Origin: an uncultured Planctomycetaceae bacterium
Lineage (GTDB): Bacteria > Planctomycetota > Planctomycetia > Pirellulales > UBA1268
Length of the DNA: 14,207 bases
Assembly: GCA_937926325.1 (NCBI GenBank)
Contig: CALAZQ010000274.1
Span: forward strand, 1 to 14,207
Reading direction: 5' to 3'
Shown here: piece by piece, positions 7,901 through 13,825 of the stretch
Layout: every line of letters starts with the position of its first letter
Numbering within the stretch: the stretch's first letter is position 1
The notes under the pieces: model-generated
Seen by the model: the letters and a program-made list of their open reading frames with translations, nothing else
Database searches by the model: none
Told to the model about the DNA's origin: nothing
Translations under genes and position numbers: made by a program

Positions 7901-8057
7901 CCCGGATGGCGGCTGCCTGCTCGGGGGTCAGTTCGGCGACGCCGGCCGCCTCGCGGTAGCGGGGCTCGACCCAGGGCACGATGGCCAGCCGATAGAGCCC
8001 CGCCGTGGCCAGCACGACCAGGAACACCCGCACGGTTCGTCCAAGTCGCTGCTCCAT
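4980..8057 (-). CDS. Giant OstA/LptA/LptC-like membrane-anchored protein, probable LPS-transport component
   Basis: This 1025-residue protein starts with one transmembrane anchor (about 10-29, VFLVVLATAGLYRLAIVPWV) after a short basic N-terminus, like LptC, and would place the rest in the periplasm. The remainder is rich in beta-strand stretches resembling OstA/LptA repeats, for example NIITLEDAVEVKRG (282-295) and QLTCDVLAIIL (303-313), VASLTGQAEVAVDLQG (435-450), VEVDAAEVAARTDRMELWF (493-511), SGDLIRGQVLLAAG (573-586), and IELSAGGNVLVEGSG (932-946) with SARLSYSELKDLLVFEG (951-967). LptC is normally about 190 residues and LptA about 185, so this is some five times larger. Two low-complexity linkers rich in Pro and Ala (about 514-565 and 828-853) divide it. 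The start codon overlaps the kdsC stop (TGATG), so it is coupled to Kdo synthesis. By the proteobacterial kdsD-kdsC-lptC-lptA-lptB precedent it probably helps move LPS across the periplasm. No overall homology could be tested. Confidence 0.6.
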   Translation of the reverse strand: MEQRLGRTVRVFLVVLATAGLYRLAIVPWVEPRYREAAGVAELTPEQAAAIRARADRRLDAVRELFPPGSWELDQPIILESRGMRLMFKQYHSLPDGRVNLVPCTLVVLPDDQRQATDEAGRTLVMRAPQGAVLEFAEPLDLRAGRLSRLVGGSLRGQVTVRGTPSAAGAGDDIEVVTRDLELDEYEIRTNERVEFRYGRSIGRGRGLVAMLLPQPGGSGQGPNIGGVDTVQLEREVELRLEGMAAGVLPGAAPAGTAEEPAAELPVHVTCAGSLTTNLSANIITLEDAVEVKRGELEQGGDQLTCDVLAIILGEPDAPADTSDGGLQVVEIQASGAPTIVRSGGNNVEVRTGRLGYEVQTRRIRLDGDDPVAVTAIGLELETASLDYTPGADGGPGSLLAAGPGWLRALGQRPPAVETRWQKSLRVRPDGSGHVASLTGQAEVAVDLQGRLTGAEMHLWFSQRPGAAATARGTGVPNMAALQPQRLLVRGVVEVDAAEVAARTDRMELWFKPDQAKASEPSAAPPAPAAGKPAAAVATAASPQPPQPRGRPQRRPIPAIRPPLPVDRKLLASGDLIRGQVLLAAGQHNLEELSLEGQVQLIEQPAANAADADGFDIRGDQLQITRPTRFDARAIISGRPAEVRSSRLNLEGPLIEFDRGRNRVAVDGGGRLTVPAAGGAGLGDLGLISGRAPRQPVPSAAASNEPLAITWQGRMDFDGQTARFVDRVETGTGGTELKAGSLDCVFSQPIDFSRQRQPQPPAQTQNDIARIACGNGVRIISRTQADDDGLLVSHEQLFVRDLFFDRLTGDVRGTGPGRLTSTRRGDGSLPLGTPALPGGPTPPPPAAATPEKKPGLTYLGVDFQRGFTGNLTRRQMEFQQRVETIWGPVPTWEDSLDLHSPNGLAEGVVAVTSDVLGVGQTPPVPGQPRRAIELSAGGNVLVEGSGFTARSARLSYSELKDLLVFEGDGRTDAQLYRQERIGGPTSTASAGKILYWRQHNRVDVQDARYLDFDQLGGGSLPNAPF

Positions 8058-8626
8058 CAGGCGATTCCGTCACCCCGGTAGCTGGCGATGAGGTCGTCCC
8101 AGCAGCCGCGGGCCTTCAGGAGCTGTTCGATGAGTTCCCGGACGGCCCCCCGACCACCCCGCAGGCGGGTGACCAGCCCGGCAGCCGCACAGAGTTCCGG
8201 GCAGGCATCGGCCACCGCCACCCCCAGCCCCACGCGGCTGACGACCGGCAGGTCGGGCAGGTCGTCGCCAACGTACGCAACCGCCTGCCAGTCGAGGCCG
8301 CAGGCTGCCAGCAGTTCGGCCACCACCGCCAGCTTGTCGCCCACCCCCTGGCGAACGAAGTCGATGCCGAGCTCGCGGGCCCGCCAGGCAACCACCCGGC
8401 TGGAGCGGCCGGTGACGATCCCCACCTGCCCGCCAGCCCGCTGCCAGAGCTTGATGCCAAGCCCGTCACGAATGTTGAAGGTCTTCTGCTCGATGCCGTC
8501 CTCGGTCCAGGTGACGCCACCGTCGGTCAGCACGCCGTCGCAATCGAGCAGCAGCAGCCGGATCTTGGCCAGCACCGCCAGGGGCGGCTGACGGGCATCG
8601 GCAGGCTGATTCGGGCCGCTGGGCAT
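8057..8626 (-). CDS. kdsC: 3-deoxy-D-manno-octulosonate 8-phosphate phosphatase (KdsC), HAD family
   Basis: This 189-residue HAD-superfamily phosphatase hydrolyses Kdo 8-phosphate to Kdo, the inner-core sugar of lipopolysaccharide, in the cytoplasm. Motif I is LLLLDCDGVLTDG (24-36, nucleophile D28, acid D30), motif II is GIVTGRSS (69-76, T72), the motif III lysine is in GDKL (K98), and motif IV is VGDDLPDLP (119-127). The compact, cap-less size is typical of KdsC (about 170-190). The start at 8626 was chosen because GGAG lies 6 bases upstream; a longer frame from 8779 would overlap kdsD and add about 51 residues without family character. The stop shares one base with the start of the Lpt-like gene, and kdsD ends 46 bp upstream. 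Confidence 0.9.
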   Translation of the reverse strand: MPSGPNQPADARQPPLAVLAKIRLLLLDCDGVLTDGGVTWTEDGIEQKTFNIRDGLGIKLWQRAGGQVGIVTGRSSRVVAWRARELGIDFVRQGVGDKLAVVAELLAACGLDWQAVAYVGDDLPDLPVVSRVGLGVAVADACPELCAAAGLVTRLRGGRGAVRELIEQLLKARGCWDDLIASYRGDGIA

Positions 8627-8632
8627 CGGCGT

Positions 8633-8636
8633 CTCC
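8633..8636 (-). promoter_or_regulatory. Ribosome binding site deciding the kdsC start
   Basis: GGAG on the - strand is 6 bases before the ATG at 8626, which favours this start over the longer frame beginning at 8779. Confidence 0.6.
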
Positions 8637-8672
8637 GGCAGAGGGGCTGCGGGCGGCCGACCCGCGGACTGC

Positions 8673-9704
8673 TTAGGCGGCGGTGCGGGCCGACGGCTGG
8701 CTCTCCGGCGCGGCTTCGGCGGCAGACAGGTCGACCCCGACCAGGTCGACGATGTCGAGGAGACCGTGGGGGCGGCCATCCTCGTCGAGCACCGGCAGCT
8801 CGCTCAGCCGCCGGCTCTCGAGCAGACCGATCGCTTCTTCCAGCCGGCTGCCGATCCGGGCGGCGGCGGGCTGGCTGGTCATCACCTCGCCGATCGGTCG
8901 GTCGAGGGCGTCATCATGCCGGTGCTCAAACAGCCGGGCCAGATCGCTGTCGGTGAAGATGCCGGCCAGCCGGCCGTCGGCGGCGATGATCATCACCGCG
9001 CCGGTTCGCCGGTTGGGCAACGGCCGGGCAAAGACCTGCCGCACGGTCTCAGTAGGGGTGGCGGTTCGGCAGCGATCGAGCGGCCGCATCGCCTGCTCGA
9101 CCCGCAGCAACCGCATGCCGAGACTGCCGCCGGGGTGCCGGGCGGCAAAGTCGGCATGGCTGAAGCCCCGCAGGCTGCTGACGACCAGCGCCAGGCTGTC
9201 ACCCAGGGCCAGCATCACCGTGGTGCTGGTGCTCGGGGCCACGCCCAGGGGGTCGGCCTCGGCCAGCTTGCCGGTCGCCACCACAACAGCGGCGGCCCGA
9301 CCGAGCGTGCTGTCAGGCCGGCCGGTGAGGGCGATCAGCGGAATGCCGCGGGCCTCGAGGTGTGGCAGAATCTGGGTCAGTTCACCGGTCTCACCCGACT
9401 GCGAGATGGCCAGCACGAGGTCGTCGCTCCGCAGGGCGCCGAGATCGCCATGCATCGCTTCGGCCGGATGCAGAAAATGACTCGGGGTGCCGGTCGAGGC
9501 GAGGGTGGCTGACAGCTTGCGGCCGATCAGGCCAGCCTTGCCCATGCCGGTCACAACCACGCTGCCGGTGCACCGCTGCAGCAGCCGCACCGCCCGGCTG
9601 AACGGGGCAGCCAGGCTGCCGGCGGCGGCGAGGATTGCCTCGCCCTCCGCCCGTAGCACCTGCCGGCCCTGCTCAATCAACGCCGCATCGTTCGGTTCGG
9701 CCAC
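8673..9704 (-). CDS. kdsD: D-arabinose 5-phosphate isomerase (KdsD/KpsF family)
   Basis: This 343-residue sugar isomerase converts D-ribulose 5-phosphate to D-arabinose 5-phosphate, the first committed step to Kdo. The N-terminal SIS domain (about 35-190) shows SVVVTGMGKAGLIG (48-61), the sugar-phosphate-binding SQSGET (101-106), and the conserved HPGGSLG (190-196). Two CBS domains follow: about 205-262 (VEQAMRPLD, then IFTDSDLARL) and about 268-325 (IGEVMTSQP, then ELPVLDEDGRPHGLLDIVDL). The layout and length match KdsD (about 320-330), with a short extra tail rich in Ala, Ser and Pro. A GTG start at 9704 is preferred: GGAGG lies 5 bases upstream, and the longer frame from 9782 adds 26 residues with no family resemblance. 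The gene is followed by kdsC and preceded, 86 bp upstream, by the aldolase gene on the same strand. Confidence 0.93.
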   Translation of the reverse strand: MAEPNDAALIEQGRQVLRAEGEAILAAAGSLAAPFSRAVRLLQRCTGSVVVTGMGKAGLIGRKLSATLASTGTPSHFLHPAEAMHGDLGALRSDDLVLAISQSGETGELTQILPHLEARGIPLIALTGRPDSTLGRAAAVVVATGKLAEADPLGVAPSTSTTVMLALGDSLALVVSSLRGFSHADFAARHPGGSLGMRLLRVEQAMRPLDRCRTATPTETVRQVFARPLPNRRTGAVMIIAADGRLAGIFTDSDLARLFEHRHDDALDRPIGEVMTSQPAAARIGSRLEEAIGLLESRRLSELPVLDEDGRPHGLLDIVDLVGVDLSAAEAAPESQPSARTAA

Positions 9705-9709
9705 TGCAT

Positions 9710-9714
9710 CCTCC
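9710..9714 (-). promoter_or_regulatory. Ribosome binding site deciding the kdsD GTG start
   Basis: GGAGG on the - strand is followed by ATGCA and then the GTG at 9704. This well-placed site supports a GTG start rather than the ATG at 9782. Confidence 0.65.
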
Positions 9715-9752
9715 AGTCCGTGAAGCCACGCCGACGGGCGGCGGGGCCGGGG

Positions 9753-9758
9753 ACTATA
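9753..9758 (-). promoter_or_regulatory. Weak -10-like element upstream of kdsD
   Basis: TATAGT on the - strand matches five of six bases of a sigma-70 -10 box and is the only AT-rich spot in the GC-rich 86-bp gap between the aldolase and kdsD. A partial -35 (TTGTGC) is 19 bases further upstream. If real, kdsD-kdsC-lpt could be transcribed separately from the aldolase. This is a weak call. Confidence 0.2.
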
Positions 9759-9790
9759 GGACGACTGGGGGGCCCGGCACAACGGCCATT

Positions 9791-10828
9791 TCAGCCGTAG
9801 CGTTTGGCCATTTCTTCGAGCGAAACCACCGGCACCTTGCCGGCGTTGCCCGCCTGGCCGAACTGCACCATCCGCTCGGCGCAGACCTTCTGCATGGCCG
9901 CCCGGGCCGGCTTCAGGTAGTCGCGGGGGTCAAACTTTTCCGGGGTCTCCCACAGCACCTTGCGGATCGCCCCGGTGATGGCCATCCGGCAGTCGGTGTC
10001 GACGTTGATCTTGCGGACACCATGCTTGATGCCCCGCTGGATCTCCTCGACCGGCACGCCGTAGGTCTGCGGCATCTTGCCGCCGTACTTGTTGATGATG
10101 TCCTGCAGTTCCTGCGGCACGCTCGACGAACCGTGCATCACCAGGTGGCAGTTGGGCAGTCTGGCATGGATCTCTTCGATCCGCTTCATCGCCAGCACGT
10201 CGCCGTCGGGCTTGCGGCTGAACTTGTACGCCCCATGGCTGGTGCCGATCGCCACAGCGAGGGCATCGACGCCGGTCGCCTCGACAAACCGGGCCGCCTC
10301 ATCCGGATCGGTCAGCAGCTGGTCATGTGACAGCACGCCTTCGGCTCCGTGGCCGTCCTCGGCCTCGCCCTGACCGCTCTCAAGTGAGCCGAGGCAACCC
10401 AGCTCACCCTCGACCGAGACCCCGCGGGCATGGGCCTGTTTCACCACCTCGGCGGTCACCTGCACGTTGTAATCGAAGTCGGCCGGGGTCTTGCCATCCT
10501 CCTTGAGCGACCCGTCCATCATCACGCTGGTAAAGCCGTTGTCGATGGCACTGGCGCAGGTGGCGGGTGAGTTGCCATGATCCTGGTGCATGGCGACCGG
10601 GATGCCGGGGTAGAGTTCGGCGGCGGCGAGCATCAGGTGCCGCAGGTAGTTGTCCTGGCTGTAGGACCGGGCCCCCCGGGAGGCCTGAACGATGACCGGA
10701 GAATCGGTCTCCTTCGCCGCCTCCATGATCGCCTGGATCTGCTCCATGTTGTTGACATTAAAGGCGGCCAGGCCGTAACCGTTCTCGGCGGCGTGGTCGA
10801 GCAGGCTGCGAAGGGGAACCAGCGGCAT
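9791..10828 (-). CDS. fba: Class II fructose-1,6-bisphosphate aldolase
   Basis: This 345-residue zinc-dependent aldolase cleaves fructose 1,6-bisphosphate to dihydroxyacetone phosphate and glyceraldehyde 3-phosphate (or the reverse) in glycolysis, gluconeogenesis or a Calvin-type cycle. Zinc and catalytic residues are evident: [10 protein letters not shown] (79-88, catalytic D83 and zinc ligand H84), the acidic EGELGCLG (140-147), zinc ligands in GTSHGAYK (H198) and MHGSSSVP (H232), and the phosphate-binding KINVDTDCR (273-281). The segments [15 protein letters not shown] and [12 protein letters not shown], and the overall length, fit the CbbA-like type found in bacteria and amitochondriate protists. 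The ATG at 10828 is preceded by GGAG at about 9 bases. It lies upstream of kdsD on the same strand with an 86-bp gap, so shared transcription is possible. It is divergent from the DUF454 gene. Confidence 0.95.
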   Translation of the reverse strand: MPLVPLRSLLDHAAENGYGLAAFNVNNMEQIQAIMEAAKETDSPVIVQASRGARSYSQDNYLRHLMLAAAELYPGIPVAMHQDHGNSPATCASAIDNGFTSVMMDGSLKEDGKTPADFDYNVQVTAEVVKQAHARGVSVEGELGCLGSLESGQGEAEDGHGAEGVLSHDQLLTDPDEAARFVEATGVDALAVAIGTSHGAYKFSRKPDGDVLAMKRIEEIHARLPNCHLVMHGSSSVPQELQDIINKYGGKMPQTYGVPVEEIQRGIKHGVRKINVDTDCRMAITGAIRKVLWETPEKFDPRDYLKPARAAMQKVCAERMVQFGQAGNAGKVPVVSLEEMAKRYG

Positions 10829-10900
10829 GGGTGGGGTCTCCGTCGGCGGGGTGAGGGGTTCCGGTCAAGTTGCCAGAGCATACGGGATCGGACGGCGTGC

Positions 10901-10906
10901 TAAAAT
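10901..10906 (+). promoter_or_regulatory. Candidate -10 element for the DUF454 gene
   Basis: TAAAAT stands out in the 120-bp divergent spacer between fba and the DUF454 gene, 43 bases before the latter's start. No matching -35 was found at 16-18 bases, so confidence is low. Confidence 0.22.
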
Positions 10907-10936
10907 CCCCTCAGCCGGTTCCGCCTGATGGCTGCC

Positions 10937-10942
10937 GGGAGG
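10937..10942 (+). promoter_or_regulatory. Ribosome binding site deciding the DUF454 start
   Basis: GGGAGG lies 6 bases before the ATG at 10949. It rules against the in-frame ATG at 10928, which would itself sit upstream of the site. Confidence 0.7.
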
Positions 10943-10948
10943 AACCGC

Positions 10949-11377
10949 ATGGATTTGCAGCCGAGCACCGATCCGCTGAAGAGTCTGCTCTACGTCACCG
11001 GCGGCTGGATCTGCGTGGGGTTTGCCGTGATCGGGGCGATTCTGCCACTGCTGCCGACCACGCCTTTCCTGCTGCTGGCCAGCTGGTGCTTCTATCGGGG
11101 CTCACCCCGGATCCATGCCTGGCTGCACCGTTCCCGCTGGTTCGGGCCAACCCTGGACGACTGGCAGCAGTATCGCGGCATCCGGCGAACGGTAAAGTAT
11201 CGAACAATCGGGCTGGTGGTGGCGGTCGTCATCTGCAGCCTGCTGCTCAACAGCCTGCCTTGGTGGCTGAAGTATGTCGCCCTCGCCGCTGTCGGCATCG
11301 GACTCTACGTGATTGCCACCGTGCCCACCCTGCCCGACGACACCCCGCGGGCCCCGCGGACAATCATCACCGAGTAA
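10949..11377 (+). CDS. DUF454 (YbaN-type) inner-membrane protein
   Basis: This 142-residue membrane protein carries the DUF454 signature: GGWICVGFAVIGAILPLLPTTPF (18-40, a glycine-rich first helix ending in LPLLPTTPF), then FLLLASWCFYRGSPRIHAWL (40-59) and the RGIRRTVKYR turn (76-85). Three to four hydrophobic segments are seen at about 12-33, 37-49, 87-102 and 106-124. The family is widespread and mostly uncharacterised; members are small inner-membrane proteins of about 115-150 residues. The polar C-terminal tail (125-142) is rich in Pro and Thr. It is divergent from fba and 106 bp upstream of the DUF3311 gene on the same strand. That gap (11378-11483) shows no recognisable structure apart from the next gene's ribosome binding site. 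Function is unknown. Confidence 0.85.
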   Translation: MDLQPSTDPLKSLLYVTGGWICVGFAVIGAILPLLPTTPFLLLASWCFYRGSPRIHAWLHRSRWFGPTLDDWQQYRGIRRTVKYRTIGLVVAVVICSLLLNSLPWWLKYVALAAVGIGLYVIATVPTLPDDTPRAPRTIITE

Positions 11378-11470
11378 CGGCGGTCATCCCGAAGACATCG
11401 TCTGGCAGCAGAAAAAATCCTCATCAACCAGTACAACTTCGGCGGGGATTCATTTCGCCCGCTGCTTCTC

Positions 11471-11475
11471 GGAGG
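11471..11475 (+). promoter_or_regulatory. Ribosome binding site deciding the DUF3311 start
   Basis: GGAGG lies 8 bases before the GTG at 11484. The longer frame upstream (open from 11313, overlapping the DUF454 gene) has no family character, so the GTG is taken as the start. Confidence 0.6.
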
Positions 11476-11483
11476 ATGCTGCC

Positions 11484-11711
11484 GTGAAACCTGCCCATGC
11501 CGTCTGGGCCCTCGTCGGGCTACTGATCGTGGCCCATCAGGATGTCTGGTTCTGGGATGACGCCCGATTGGTCTTCGGCTTTCTGCCGATCACCCTGGCC
11601 TACCATGCCGGCATCTCGCTGGCTGCCGCGGGTACCTGGTACCTCGCCACCCTCTTCTGCTGGCCGATCGATGAGGCCACGCCACCCGCCACGAAAGAGG
11701 AGCGGGCATGA
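11484..11711 (+). CDS. DUF3311-family small membrane protein, symporter partner
   Basis: This 75-residue protein has two transmembrane helices (about 6-18 and 42-59) flanking a WFWDDARLVFGFLPITLAYH segment (22-41), which is the DUF3311 layout. Genes of this family are regularly found directly upstream of sodium:solute symporter genes and are thought to be a small accessory subunit, much as YhdT-like proteins accompany PanF. That pairing holds here: the stop codon overlaps the symporter start by 4 bases (ATGA), which points to coupled translation and a joint membrane complex. The GTG start was chosen for its GGAGG. The C-terminal tail (PIDEATPPATKEERA) is polar and probably cytoplasmic. Confidence 0.8.
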   Translation: MKPAHAVWALVGLLIVAHQDVWFWDDARLVFGFLPITLAYHAGISLAAAGTWYLATLFCWPIDEATPPATKEERA

Positions 11712-13363
11712 CCCAGCTGCTGATCATCTGTGGGTATCTCGGCCTGTTGCTGCTGCTGGGCATCGGAGCCAGCCGGCTGTTCCGGGGGACCAGCCAGGAC
11801 TACATGCTGGCCAGCCACTCGATCGGTCCGTTCCTGCTGCTGATGTCGATCTTCGGCACGACGATGACCGCCTTTGCGCTGGTCGGCTCGACCGGCGAGT
11901 CGTTCAAGGAGGGGGTCGGCGTCTACGGCATGCTCGCCAGTTCCAGCGGCATCATCCATTCGCTTTGTTTCTTCCTGCTGGGTGTCAAGGTCTGGAAACT
12001 CGGCAAGGCGTATGGCTATCGCACCCAGGTGCAGTTCTTCCGCGACCGGCTGGAAAGCCGCTGGATTGGCCTGGTGCTCTTCCCGGTGCTGGTCGGCCTC
12101 GTGATTCCCTATCTGCTGATCGGGGTGATGGCCTCCGGCACGGTCATCAACAAAGTGACTGCCGGTCGGATTGCCGAGGGCAAGGTGGTCGGCGGCACCT
12201 TTGCGGAGGGCACGTTCCCAGCGTTCCTCGAGCGGGGCCCGAACCCGAAGGCACCCGATCAGCCGCCGAGCTTTCTCTATGGCTCGCAGGGGGGCGTGCC
12301 CAAGCCGCTGGCCTCACTGGCCATCTGCGGCATCGTGCTGATTTATGTGTTTATGGGCGGCATGCGGGGCACCGCCTGGGCCAACACCTTCCAGACGATT
12401 GTTTTCATGGTCTTGGGGTTAATCACCTTCGTGGTGATCGCCTGGAAGCTGGGCGGGCAGGAAAGCTTCTGGGCCAGCCTTCAGGCCGCCAGTGCCGCCA
12501 TTCCCCGCGAGAAGCTCACCCGGCTGCACATCCCACCGGAAAAGTTTCTCACCTACATGTTTGTGCCCCTGAGCGTCGGCATGTTTCCGCATCTGTTCCA
12601 GCACTGGCTCACTGCCCGCAGTGCGAACAGCTTCAAACTGCCGGTGGTGGCCCACCCGCTGTTCATCGCCATCGTCTGGGTGCCTTGCGTGCTGATCGGG
12701 GCCTGGGCCACCAGCGACCTGATTACGATTCCTCCCCCGGTGGCGGCCAACCCCAACGCCGTCCTCCCCTTCCTCGTGCAGAAGCTGGCCGGGCCGGTGC
12801 TGGGTGGGTTTCTGACCGCCGGCATTCTGGCGGCAATCATGTCTTCACTCGACAGTCAGTTTCTCTGCCTCGGCACCATGTTCACCGAGGATGTGGTGCA
12901 GCCGCTGCGGGGCAGCCGGCGGCTGTCGGACCGGCATGAACTGCTGGTCGCCCGGGGCTTCATCATCGCCATCGTGGCGGTGACCTACGGCCTGAGCCTG
13001 CTCGAGCCGCGGCGGGTGTTCACGCTGGGCGTCTGGTGCTTCAGCGGCTTTTCCAGTCTCTTCCCGCTGATCCTCGCCGCCCTCTACTGGCCTCGGCTCA
13101 CCAAAGCGGGGGCCTACGCCTGCGTGCTGGCGGCCGCCGGCAGCTGGCTCTGGCTGTTTGCCGCTTCTGACTTTGCCGGCCGTCCCAACTTCACCGTCGA
13201 CATCCCCGTACCGACGGCGATTGACGCCGATGGTGCCTGGCAACTCATGCCGGTCGCCGCGATGATCGCTGCCTCGACGGCAGCAGTCATCATCGTGTCG
13301 CTGCTGACCAAGCCACCGAGCCGGCCGACGCTGCAACGGTTCTTTCCGTCACGGGCCGATTGA
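11708..13363 (+). CDS. Sodium:solute symporter (SSS family)
   Basis: This 551-residue polytopic transporter is of the SSS/SLC5 type with the LeuT-fold core. It would use the sodium gradient to import a small solute whose identity cannot be told. Family landmarks are the TM1-TM2 stretch FGTTMTAFALVGSTGESF (49-66), TM3-TM4 FFLLGVKVWKLGK (88-100), the motif GGMRGTAWANTFQTIVF (217-233), SVGMFPHLFQHW (289-300), and AAIMSSLDSQFL (375-386), where S379/S380 and S383 sit at the usual Na2-site helix, followed by TEDVV (393-397). Length is within the family range. A polar insertion of about 50 residues (about 148-200) between the fourth and fifth helices is larger than usual. The C-terminal part adds further helices and a soluble tail. 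It is coupled to the DUF3311 gene, and its last 15 bases overlap the convergent lipoprotein gene. Confidence 0.88.
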   Translation: MTQLLIICGYLGLLLLLGIGASRLFRGTSQDYMLASHSIGPFLLLMSIFGTTMTAFALVGSTGESFKEGVGVYGMLASSSGIIHSLCFFLLGVKVWKLGKAYGYRTQVQFFRDRLESRWIGLVLFPVLVGLVIPYLLIGVMASGTVINKVTAGRIAEGKVVGGTFAEGTFPAFLERGPNPKAPDQPPSFLYGSQGGVPKPLASLAICGIVLIYVFMGGMRGTAWANTFQTIVFMVLGLITFVVIAWKLGGQESFWASLQAASAAIPREKLTRLHIPPEKFLTYMFVPLSVGMFPHLFQHWLTARSANSFKLPVVAHPLFIAIVWVPCVLIGAWATSDLITIPPPVAANPNAVLPFLVQKLAGPVLGGFLTAGILAAIMSSLDSQFLCLGTMFTEDVVQPLRGSRRLSDRHELLVARGFIIAIVAVTYGLSLLEPRRVFTLGVWCFSGFSSLFPLILAALYWPRLTKAGAYACVLAAAGSWLWLFAASDFAGRPNFTVDIPVPTAIDADGAWQLMPVAAMIAASTAAVIIVSLLTKPPSRPTLQRFFPSRAD

Positions 13364-13825
13364 CGGCGGGCACTTGGCCAGAAAGTCGCGGGGACCGCGG
13401 GTGGTGTAGTAGGGGTAGGCGACCGCACCGCTCGGAGGCCCCGGCGGACAGGTGGCGCCGTAGTCCGACCCGCAGAGTTCGCAGTCTTCTTCGGGTGTCA
13501 GGTGATGCTTGGCCAGCCCACCGTAGCGGCCGACATGCCGCTGCCGACAGCGGCCATCGGCGCAGTCGTTGCAGTCGGCAGAACGGCACTGGCCGAGCCG
13601 GCAGCGACCGTCCTGACAGCCGGTCGGGCAGACCCCGCTCTGGCAGTCGTGACAGGGAGCCTCACACTGGTCGCAGCCATCCTCACAGCCGGCTGGACAG
13701 CCGCCGGGGTGACGGTGCGAGTAGGGGCCATCGGCGTTGAGCAGAAAAAGTCGGTCGATGATTGAGCAGCCGCTGGCCGTTCCCAGCACCGCGACGGCAA
13801 GCAGGCAGGCGGAAAGGTGTCTCAT
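13349..13825 (-). CDS. Cysteine-rich small lipoprotein
   Basis: This 158-residue protein is probably exported and lipid-anchored. Residues 1-19 form a signal peptide (basic MRH, hydrophobic LLAVAVLG) ending in a lipobox-like TASGC with C20 as the modified residue, although position -3 is Ala instead of Leu. The mature chain then has 13 cysteines between residues 43 and 93 with regular 2-4 residue spacing, as in GGCPAGCEDGCDQCEAPC, and four more at 115, 118, 126 and 152. The C-terminal block YPYYTTRGPRDFLAKCPPSIGP (137-158) looks like a conserved end segment that, from memory, recurs in small planctomycete lipoproteins. The cysteines could form disulfides or bind metal; there is no direct evidence for either. 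The Shine-Dalgarno is weak (AGGA at 11 bases). The 3' end overlaps the symporter gene tail-to-tail by 15 bases. The precise function is unknown. Confidence 0.72.
   Translation of the reverse strand: MRHLSACLLAVAVLGTASGCSIIDRLFLLNADGPYSHRHPGGCPAGCEDGCDQCEAPCHDCQSGVCPTGCQDGRCRLGQCRSADCNDCADGRCRQRHVGRYGGLAKHHLTPEEDCELCGSDYGATCPPGPPSGAVAYPYYTTRGPRDFLAKCPPSIGP

Noticed and set aside
6756..8081. A 441-codon + strand frame opposite the Lpt-like gene
   Set aside because: It is a shadow frame of the - strand gene. Its composition is random-looking and it has no ribosome binding site.
11542..12939. A 465-codon frame overlapping the symporter in another frame
   Set aside because: The symporter frame has clear transmembrane helices and SSS motifs; the alternative is Arg/Gly/His-rich with none.
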